NCBI GenBank assembly: GCA_030045215.1
Contig: JASIBJ010000331.1
Location: 1 to 14,978, forward strand
Reading direction: 5' to 3'
DNA length: 14,978 nt
Source: Streptosporangiaceae bacterium
GTDB taxonomy: Bacteria; Actinomycetota; Actinomycetes; Streptosporangiales; Streptosporangiaceae
Shown: piece by piece, positions 10,343 through 14,978 of the stretch
How positions within the stretch are numbered: position 1 is the stretch's first letter
Layout of the letters: each line of letters begins with the position of its first letter
Translations under genes and position numbers: made by a program
The notes under the pieces: generated by a model
Databases searched by the model: none
The model's input: the letters and a program-made list of their open reading frames with translations, nothing else
Told to the model about the DNA's origin: nothing

Positions 10343-11338
10343 GTGATAGCCACTGTCCCGGTGGAACTCACCGACGCCGCGCTTGCGTCGAATGTGCTCG
10401 ACGGCCTTGCGCTGGTCGAGGAGGGCCTGCGCGCGGCCGCGCGCTCGGACCACGAAGTGCTCGCGGTAGCCTCGGCCCACCTGATGGAAGCGGGCGGGAA
10501 AAGGCTGCGCCCGATGCTGGTGCTGCTCGCGGCGCAGTTCGGTGACCCGCAGGACCCGCGGGTCATTCAGGCGGCGATCGCGCTTGAGCTGACCCACCTT
10601 GCAACGCTTTATCACGATGACGTCATGGATGAAGCGGATGTCCGGCGGGGTAGCATCAGCGCCAACTCGCGCTGGGGTAACTCCGTAGCGATCCTGACCG
10701 GAGACTTCCTCTTCTCGCGGGCTTCGGAAATCCTCGCGGACCTGGGCGCGGAGGCCATCCGGATCCAGGCCCAGACGTTCGGACGGCTCGTCACCGGCCA
10801 GATCTCGGAGACCGTAGGCTGCCAGCCCGGCGAGGACCCGCTGGACCATTACCTCGGCGTGGTGACCGAGAAGACTGCCTCCCTGTTCGCCACGTCCGGG
10901 CACTTCGGCGCCATGTTCTCGAGGGCTTCCGCCGACGTCATCGCCAGGGTCACGCCTGCCTGCCGTGCGCTCGGGGTCGCGTTTCAGCTGGCCGACGACA
11001 TCCTGGACGTGGCCAGCGAGTCGGAGCAGTCGGGCAAGACCCCGGGCACGGACCTGCGAGAAGGGGTCAGGACCCTGCCGATGCTCTACGCGCTGCGGAC
11101 CGCGGGCCCGGACGACGCCCGGCTTGTAGAACTGCTAAATATGCCTGATTTGTCGGACCCGGCGCTGCACATTGAGGCGCTGGGGCTGCTGCGTGCGCAC
11201 CCCGCCATGGAGATGGCCAAGGCCGACACTCGCCAGTGGGCGGAGGCGGCCAGGACCGAGATCCTTGGGCTGCCCGATGTTCCGGCCAGGGCCGCATTCG
11301 AGGCGCTCTGCGAGTTCGTCGTAGAACGCACCGGGTAG
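10343..11338 (+). CDS. trans-Polyprenyl diphosphate synthase
   Basis: This is a class I trans-isoprenyl diphosphate synthase that condenses allylic diphosphates with isopentenyl diphosphate. The 331-residue product has GGKRLRPMLV (51-60), the first Asp-rich motif DDVMD (92-96) followed by RRG (101-103), GDFLFSRA (120-127) and the second Asp-rich motif QLADDILD (215-222). The residue five places before DDVMD is Ala, not a bulky aromatic, which in this family favours longer products. A C35-C50 chain for menaquinone is therefore likely, but the exact length cannot be read. The GTG start has GAGGGGA (10330-10336) six bases upstream. The gene follows nuo in the same direction, which makes sense if it makes the tail of the quinone that complex I reduces. 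The 174-base gap allows its own promoter. Confidence 0.92.
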   Translation: MIATVPVELTDAALASNVLDGLALVEEGLRAAARSDHEVLAVASAHLMEAGGKRLRPMLVLLAAQFGDPQDPRVIQAAIALELTHLATLYHDDVMDEADVRRGSISANSRWGNSVAILTGDFLFSRASEILADLGAEAIRIQAQTFGRLVTGQISETVGCQPGEDPLDHYLGVVTEKTASLFATSGHFGAMFSRASADVIARVTPACRALGVAFQLADDILDVASESEQSGKTPGTDLREGVRTLPMLYALRTAGPDDARLVELLNMPDLSDPALHIEALGLLRAHPAMEMAKADTRQWAEAARTEILGLPDVPARAAFEALCEFVVERTG

Positions 11339-11405
11339 GGCGGCCGTTGTCAGGAATCCCCTGGCGACGGGCGTGGTTTCCCCCTAGGCCAGCGAAGGAG
11401 GACCA

Positions 11406-12098
11406 GTGAGCATTTTCGGACAGCACAAGACGCGAATGATCTCGGCCGAGGACGCACTGCCCGGCCGGTCCGAGCAGATGCCCGTCCCTGAGCGGCACGA
11501 GGTTCTCGGTACTCCGCTCCGGCCGCCTTATCCGGCCGGAACCGAGATCGCCGAGTTCGCCCTCGGTTGCTTCTGGGGGGAGGAGAAGACCTTCTGGCAG
11601 ACCCCTGGCGTGGTATCCACGGCGGTCGGCTACGAGGGCGGCTTCACCCCGAACCCGACCTATGAGGAAGTGTGCTCCGGACGGACCGGTCACGCCGAGA
11701 CCGTCCGGGTCGTCTACGACCCGTCCAAGATTACCTACGCCGACCTGCTCAAGGTGTTCTGGGAGTCGCACGACCCCACCCAGGGCATGCGGCAGGGGAA
11801 CGACATCGGCTCGCAGTACCGATCGGCGATCTTCTACCACACTCCAGAACAGCGGACTGCGGCGGAGGAGTCCCTGGCCGCCTATCAGAAGCGGCTGGCC
11901 GAGGCAGGCTACGGCCAGGTCACGACGCAGATCGTGCCAGCGGGCGAGTTCTATTTCGCCGAGGACTACCACCAGCAGTACTTGTCGGCCGGTAAGAACC
12001 CGTACGGGTACTGCCCTGATCACGGGACCGGCGTGTCCTGCCCCATCGGAGTCGTCACCGCGAGCGGCCCGGTCGAGGGTGTGAAGCGGGAGCAGTGA
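11406..12098 (+). CDS. msrA: Peptide methionine-(S)-S-oxide reductase MsrA
   Basis: MsrA reduces methionine-S-sulfoxide in oxidised proteins and free methionine, with thioredoxin as reductant. The 230-residue product has the catalytic motif [14 protein letters not shown] with nucleophilic Cys55, then GYEGG (75-79), GHAE (95-98), and YHQQYL (188-193). The C-terminus [18 protein letters not shown] holds Cys203 and Cys212, the likely resolving cysteines. It has about 45 residues before the catalytic motif, as in the longer MsrA class. The GTG start lies just after GAAGGAGGA (11394-11402), 67 bases from the previous gene. The 3' end of this gene reappears in decayed form downstream of the next gene (13186-13269 and 13308-13342). 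Confidence 0.95.
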   Translation: MSIFGQHKTRMISAEDALPGRSEQMPVPERHEVLGTPLRPPYPAGTEIAEFALGCFWGEEKTFWQTPGVVSTAVGYEGGFTPNPTYEEVCSGRTGHAETVRVVYDPSKITYADLLKVFWESHDPTQGMRQGNDIGSQYRSAIFYHTPEQRTAAEESLAAYQKRLAEAGYGQVTTQIVPAGEFYFAEDYHQQYLSAGKNPYGYCPDHGTGVSCPIGVVTASGPVEGVKREQ

Positions 12099-12102
12099 TT
12101 TG

Positions 12103-12136
12103 GCTGCGGGCTGGCGGTCAGCGCGTTTGCCGCAGC
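12103..12136 (+). terminator. Nested hairpin after msrA, probable terminator
   Basis: Starting five bases after the msrA stop, GCTGCGG (12103-12109) pairs perfectly with CCGCAGC (12130-12136). Inside the loop, GCTG (12110-12113) pairs with CAGC (12119-12122). A GC-rich structured region right after a stop, without a U-tract, fits actinomycete termination. Confidence 0.45.
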
Positions 12137-12399
12137 GTGGACTCCTGACCAGGTCATTCGACTCAGCAGGGGTTAGCAACGAGCAAAATCACCGCGGGGT
12201 TAGGCACTCCCGCATCGGGAACGCCAAGGACAGTGATCCAGTACGTGCTGTGACGGCCCAAGAATATCGGGATAGATGAGACCTTCCTATTTCAGAAGGT
12301 TTCGCCCGTCGTTTACGACGTTATCGTCCAGTGCCGGGACATCGACAGTGTCGGGCACTGCAACGAGGAAGGCCAGCCAACCGTACGAAAGGATTTGCC
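12137..12399 (+). promoter_or_regulatory. Upstream region of the halohydrin dehalogenase gene with three inverted repeats
   Basis: The gap between msrA and the next gene is 301 bases and holds no convincing gene. It is visibly richer in A+T than the genes around it. Three inverted repeats follow one another: ACCTTC/GAAGGT with 8-base spacer (12281-12300), CGTCGT-TT-ACGACG (12307-12320), and an imperfect 28-base dyad with outer GTGCC/GGCAC and inner GACA/TGTC arms (12331-12358). A weak promoter guess is GTGACG (12250-12255), 17 bases, TAGATG (12273-12278), which would start transcription near the first repeat. The repeats are seen; the operator role is inferred. Confidence 0.4.
12387..12393 (+). 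promoter_or_regulatory. Ribosome binding site of the halohydrin dehalogenase gene
   Basis: GAAAGGA six bases before the ATG at 12400. It favours this start over the in-frame upstream GTG at 12331 (inside an inverted repeat and without such a site) and over the ATG at 12412 (too far). Confidence 0.75.
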
Positions 12400-13185
12400 A
12401 TGCCCAGCATGCCCGCATCGGTCGGCTCCAGCACCGAGAAATTGGTCGCACTCGTCACCAATGGGTCTCAGTTCGCGGGCCCGGCGGCCGTTCTCGGCCT
12501 GAACCAGCTGAACTGCCAGATCTACGCTCATGACCCTTCCTTCTCGGACGACTCCCAGCGAGACGCGTTCGCGTCCGCCCATAACGGCGTCATCCCCCTC
12601 GCCGGGGACCGCCTGTCCGTGGCAAAGGAAGTGCTCAAGACAGAAGGGCGGCTCGACATCCTGGTCGAGAACCCGGCACCTCGCGGAGAGGCCCATGCCA
12701 CCGACGATGACAACACCGAAGCGCTCGACAAATGGCTCGACGACGCCGCGCGCGAAGTCATTACCGAGCCGTTCAAGCTGCTGAACTTCGCGGCCCGGGC
12801 AATGCGCCAGCAGTCACGGGGCGTGATTATTTTCTTCACCTCAGCGACGTGGGACCGGCCGCAGCACGGGTCGGTGTACTACTCGGCGATGCGGGCCGCG
12901 TACCCCTGCCTGGCACTCGGGGCGGCGCGTGATCTTGGCGCCGCAGGGGTCCAGGTGAACTGCGTCGCCCCCGACTTCCTGGAGAGCAAGGAGTACTACC
13001 CGCCTAACCTGTGGAACCAGCCGGAAAAGAAGAAGGAACTGGAAGAGCTGGTCCCGGTCGGAAGGCTGCAAACCGCCGACGACCTCGGGAAACTTATCAG
13101 CTTCCTGGCCAGCGGGCCCACTGCCTTCCTCACCGGCGACCTCATCAAGATCGATGGCGGAGCACTCATGTCCGCGGGCGTATGA
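12400..13185 (+). CDS. Halohydrin dehalogenase (haloalcohol dehalogenase), SDR fold
   Basis: Halohydrin dehalogenases are SDR relatives that lost the NAD(P) site and catalyse reversible epoxide formation from vicinal haloalcohols with halide release. The 261-residue product shows both family-defining motifs. In place of the SDR glycine-rich loop it has T-x4-F-x-G (VTNGSQFAGPAAV: Thr20, Phe25, Gly27). The catalytic motif is S-x12-Y-x3-R (Ser148, Tyr161, Arg165), with Arg where SDR oxidoreductases have Lys. From memory, the N-terminus closely resembles HheA-type enzymes (HFAGPAAV, then HDxSFxD). The halide-loop counterpart is PDFLESKEYYPPNLW (191-205); HheC has PNYL where this has PDFL. The C-terminus GDLIKIDGGALMSAG is SDR-like. 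Substrate and natural role are unknown. It sits alone between msrA and decayed msrA tail copies, which suggests acquisition. Confidence 0.85.
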   Translation: MPSMPASVGSSTEKLVALVTNGSQFAGPAAVLGLNQLNCQIYAHDPSFSDDSQRDAFASAHNGVIPLAGDRLSVAKEVLKTEGRLDILVENPAPRGEAHATDDDNTEALDKWLDDAAREVITEPFKLLNFAARAMRQQSRGVIIFFTSATWDRPQHGSVYYSAMRAAYPCLALGAARDLGAAGVQVNCVAPDFLESKEYYPPNLWNQPEKKKELEELVPVGRLQTADDLGKLISFLASGPTAFLTGDLIKIDGGALMSAGV

Positions 13186-13269
13186 CCTGGATCAGGGGAC
13201 TGGCATGTCCTGCCCGATCGGGCGGGTCATGCCAGCGGTCCTGTCGATGGTGTGAAACGGGAGCTGTGA
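13186..13269 (+). pseudogene. Decayed copy of the msrA 3' end
   Basis: Starting at the base after the halohydrin dehalogenase stop, these 84 bases align with msrA 12015-12098 through the stop codon. The shared blocks include TGTCCTGCCC and GGTGTGAA-CGGGAG-GTGA; the last 35 bases match at 30 positions. One extra base near the start and one missing base in the middle put it out of frame. Where readable it encodes GT-G-SCPIG as in MsrA residues 207-215. Similarity stops at the stop codon. It is a remnant, not a working gene. Confidence 0.75.
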
Positions 13270-13276
13270 GCCGGCG

Positions 13277-13293
13277 CGAGCGTGGGCTCGTTT
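13277..13293 (+). terminator. Possible intrinsic terminator
   Basis: CGAGC (13277-13281), loop GTGG, GCTCG (13286-13290), followed by TTT and a pyrimidine-rich run (TTTCATCTCT). It lies about 90 bases after the halohydrin dehalogenase stop. The stem is short, so this is only moderately supported. Confidence 0.4.
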
Positions 13294-13307
13294 CATCTCT
13301 GGCCCGC

Positions 13308-13342
13308 GAGAACCCGTCTGGGTACTGCCCGGACCTCGGCAC
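13308..13342 (+). pseudogene. Second msrA fragment (NP-GYCPD-GT region)
   Basis: These 35 bases match msrA from 11995 at about 28 positions, including GAACCCGT and GGGTACTGCCC. In frame they encode ENPSGYCPDLGTT, like [13 protein letters not shown] around the resolving Cys203 of MsrA. Weaker likeness may extend about 20 bases upstream. It lies downstream of the other tail fragment although it comes from an earlier part of msrA, so the two are not one collinear copy. Confidence 0.6.
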
Positions 13343-13572
13343 GACGCAGGCCGCGGGCACCAGGTCGGATCGACTTCACTAGCGGCGGGTTGTGCGTTGT
13401 GGCCAGCCCTTAGCATGCTTATGCGGTCGCCGTTCACCAGCTCCGAGCTGGAGTTGGTGTCAATCGGCGTCCGGCCACCTCCGGCTTCGGCCAACCTTGT
13501 AGCGCGGTGAGAGGCTGCTTCGGCTGTGCCGTGCTCGTCCCCGGATCCTTTGGACACCCAGGAGTTGCCCCC
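13343..13572 (+). other. Non-coding stretch before the membrane protein gene
   Basis: Together with the msrA fragments this makes 387 bases (13186-13572) without an intact gene. It contains the palindrome AGCATGCT (13412-13419) and a near-perfect dyad CCAGCTC-C-GAGCTGG (13437-13451). Weak promoter-like boxes are TTGTGG (13397-13402), 17 bases, TATGCG (13420-13425). AGGAG (13560-13564) is the ribosome site of the next gene, eight bases before its ATG. Nothing else is recognised. Confidence 0.4.
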
Positions 13573-14085
13573 ATGACCGAGCTCGCGCCACCGATCGACC
13601 CGCCCGCTGATCTGATTCAGCGCCGCGACTCGTTCTTCCAGCGCATCACCGATGCGATCAGCTTCGGGCAGGGCACGCCCGGCAACATCCTCGGCTGGGC
13701 CGCCGCGGTCATCGCATGGACGGTCCTGTTCGCGGTCGGCGGCCGGTATATCGACAGTGGCGACTGGCTGCCCCGCTGGTTCACCTCACTCGGCTACAAC
13801 TTCCCGCTCAACCTCGTCACCACGGTTGCAGAGCTCTTCATCGGATTCCTGGTGGCGGCGGCGACCAACAGGGCTGAGAAAGCCCTGATAAAGATCATCG
13901 ATGGGATCGCGGAGACCATTCAGAAGACCAGCCGCATCATCGTTCACATCAGCGACGTCGAGGAGCGACTCGCCGCGTCGCTGACCCTCCAGCAGCAGAT
14001 GCTCACCGCCAACACCGAGCTCACGCAGCAGGTACACGACCTGACTGCGCAGGTACACACTCTCGTCTCCGGAAAGGCAGCCTAG
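13573..14085 (+). CDS. Small two-helix membrane protein with coiled-coil tail, low-affinity iron permease-like
   Basis: The 170-residue product has a short hydrophilic N-terminus and a first membrane helix (about 38-58, ILGWAAAVIAWTVLFAVGG). A loop with two Trp and a second helix (about 79-98) follow, within NFPLNLVTTVAELFIGFLVA and then AATNRAEKAL. From about 105 to 165 it is a heptad-like, Gln/Leu-rich coiled coil ending in Ala. The layout and the TT-x7-FL-x5-NR pattern after the loop resemble the low-affinity Fe/Cu permease family (PF04120-like), but the match is distant and the transport role is not shown. The ATG 13573 is chosen for AGGAG (13560-13564); the frame is open back to a GTG at 13507 without a better site. 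A tight inverted repeat follows the stop. Confidence 0.75.
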   Translation: MTELAPPIDPPADLIQRRDSFFQRITDAISFGQGTPGNILGWAAAVIAWTVLFAVGGRYIDSGDWLPRWFTSLGYNFPLNLVTTVAELFIGFLVAAATNRAEKALIKIIDGIAETIQKTSRIIVHISDVEERLAASLTLQQQMLTANTELTQQVHDLTAQVHTLVSGKAA

Positions 14086-14097
14086 CCGACTTGTCGG
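14086..14097 (+). repeat. CCGAC-TT-GTCGG inverted repeat after the membrane protein gene
   Basis: Perfect 5-bp arms with a 2-base spacer directly after the stop codon. The loop is too tight for a good RNA hairpin and there is no U-tract, so it could equally be a protein-binding dyad. The rest of the gap to 14364 (279 bases in all) holds no gene I can support. Confidence 0.35.
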
Positions 14098-14284
14098 ATG
14101 AGGGAGGAATTGCCGGCGCTGAGGTCATCGGTCTGGAATCTGGCGCCGTCGGTGAGTAAACGGCAGGCGGGCTAGCTCGCAGCGCAAGCTCGGCACGCCA
14201 CAACGAGGCCGTCATAGCCGGGCCGATGGGCGGCAAGTTCTCTGGCCCACGAGGGCTTCACCGACGCAGCGCCGGGAATGAAGA

Positions 14285-14309
14285 GCGCCTGGGCAGACAT
14301 ATCAGGCGC
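14285..14309 (+). promoter_or_regulatory. 7-bp inverted repeat upstream of the cupin gene
   Basis: GCGCCTG (14285-14291) and CAGGCGC (14303-14309) are perfect complements with an 11-base spacer (14292-14302) that is A+T-richer than its surroundings. It lies 55 bases before the cupin start, a fitting place for an operator or leader hairpin. The function is inferred. Confidence 0.35.
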
Positions 14310-14364
14310 CCGAGCGGCGTGGCCGCGACATCCGCGCAGGTCGGTGCAGAAAGGAAACGGTCAC

Positions 14365-14978
14365 ATGGCGTACACGCGACGGATATCGGCGGCCGACGCC
14401 GTTGACGCCGGCTATCCGGGCTACCGGGTTGTCTTGGTAGCGAGCCCCGAGAGCGCGACCGTGCTCGCCGGTTTTCTCGGCGACGGCGGGCACCCGCCAC
14501 TGCATACGCACGACGAGGACCTGTTCTTCGTGGTCCTTGAAGGCGCCGCGACCGTGCGGCTCGGACGCGATCAGCATCACGCTGAAGCCGGCGAGGTGAT
14601 CTACATTCCGGCAGGCCTCCCGCACGGCAGCGACAACCAGAGCGGGGCTCCCGAGCAGCATCTCGAGATCCTGATACCAGGCGTGCGCCCCGGAACCCCT
14701 TTTCTGAAACCGGTCCGATCGGCCGATGACGTCCAGCTACCCGCGGCCACCGCGCACGTCACCAGTAGCTCGGGCCCAGCGACCGACGTGACCGGCCATG
14801 AAACGAGGCGGGTGCTCGCGGATGAGTCGACCGGTGCCCGCACTGCGCAGGTAACGGCGGTGAAGCGGACCGGACCCGAGGACGGGGGCACGCCCGCCAG
14901 CCGGGACAACGACCGCCTCGTTGTCGTGACGCAAGGCGAGCTGACTGCCGAGATAGCAGCGCGGCCGGATGCCGTCCC
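14365..14978 (+). CDS. Cupin-domain protein, 3'-truncated by window edge
   Basis: Translating from ATG 14365 gives 204 residues with no stop before the window ends, so the gene is partial. AAAGGA (14350-14355) lies nine bases upstream. The first domain is a cupin_2-type beta barrel. Motif 1 is HPPLHTHDEDLFFVVLEG (His47, His49) and motif 2 is GEVIYIPAGLPHGSDN (Gly76 to Asn91, with His87), matching G-x5-P-x-G-x2-H-x3-N. The Glu expected four residues after the second His of motif 1 is Leu53, with acidic residues just before it. A second half (about 147 onward, ending RLVVVTQGELTAEIA at 184-198) looks like a degenerate second cupin, so it may be a bicupin. Such proteins include dioxygenases and isomerases; the substrate cannot be inferred. 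Confidence 0.8.
   Translation, partial: MAYTRRISAADAVDAGYPGYRVVLVASPESATVLAGFLGDGGHPPLHTHDEDLFFVVLEGAATVRLGRDQHHAEAGEVIYIPAGLPHGSDNQSGAPEQHLEILIPGVRPGTPFLKPVRSADDVQLPAATAHVTSSSGPATDVTGHETRRVLADESTGARTAQVTAVKRTGPEDGGTPASRDNDRLVVVTQGELTAEIAARPDAV

Noticed and set aside
12331..12399. An earlier in-frame GTG start adding 23 residues to the dehalogenase.
   Set aside because: The GTG is the first codon of a dyad and has no good ribosome site; the added residues are Arg-rich and unlike the family N-terminus.
12276..12533. An 85-residue forward open frame before and into the dehalogenase gene.
   Set aside because: It overlaps the inverted repeats and the dehalogenase start in another frame and has no motif or good ribosome site.
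12015..13269. The repeated msrA ends as att sites of an integrative element.
   Set aside because: No integrase, tRNA or phage gene lies between them and the copies differ at many positions; kept only as a duplication finding.
13011..13382. A forward open frame ending in an MsrA-like ENPSGYCPD segment.
   Set aside because: Its first half is an out-of-frame reading of the dehalogenase gene; only the end resembles MsrA, so it is a remnant and not a gene.
14601..14909. Reverse-strand open frames over the cupin gene.
   Set aside because: The forward frame has both cupin motifs and a ribosome site; the reverse products have none.

Overview
The window is a G+C-rich stretch with strong G/C bias at third codon positions, frequent GTG starts and tightly coupled genes. 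This fits an actinomycete (Actinomycetota). The Nuo proteins look like those of Streptomyces/Streptosporangiales-type bacteria, but nothing here fixes the genus. All convincing genes are on the + strand.

Region 1 (1-10168) is the 3' part of a nuo operon for the proton-pumping NADH:quinone oxidoreductase (complex I): nuoG (5' end outside the window), nuoH, nuoI, nuoJ, nuoK, nuoL, nuoM, nuoN. Stops and starts overlap or lie within about 22 bases of each other, so the genes are probably co-transcribed and translationally coupled. NuoG and NuoI carry the peripheral-arm Fe-S clusters, NuoH forms the quinone-site/first proton channel, NuoJ and NuoK form the next channel, and NuoL, NuoM and NuoN are the antiporter-like pumps. 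The key charged residues are in place except the TM8 lysine of NuoN, which is leucine. The true nuoN start is the GTG at 8585.

Region 2 (10169-12136) holds a trans-polyprenyl diphosphate synthase with both Asp-rich motifs, probably making the menaquinone side chain used by complex I, and then msrA (peptide methionine-S-sulfoxide reductase) followed by a terminator-like structure.

Region 3 (12137-13382) is the unusual part. A 261-aa SDR-fold protein carries both signature motifs of halohydrin dehalogenases (T-x4-F-x-G and S-x12-Y-x3-R), a rare enzyme family. Its upstream region is relatively A+T-rich and holds three successive inverted repeats. Directly after its stop lie two decayed fragments of the msrA 3' end, so the gene is flanked by the intact msrA tail and a degenerate copy of it, as expected after an insertion or tandem duplication.

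Region 4 (13383-14978) holds a small two-helix membrane protein with a coiled-coil C-terminus, distantly like low-affinity iron permeases, and the 5' part of a cupin protein that runs off the window. Several short inverted repeats lie between these genes. No tRNA, rRNA, CRISPR array, insertion sequence or integrase was seen.
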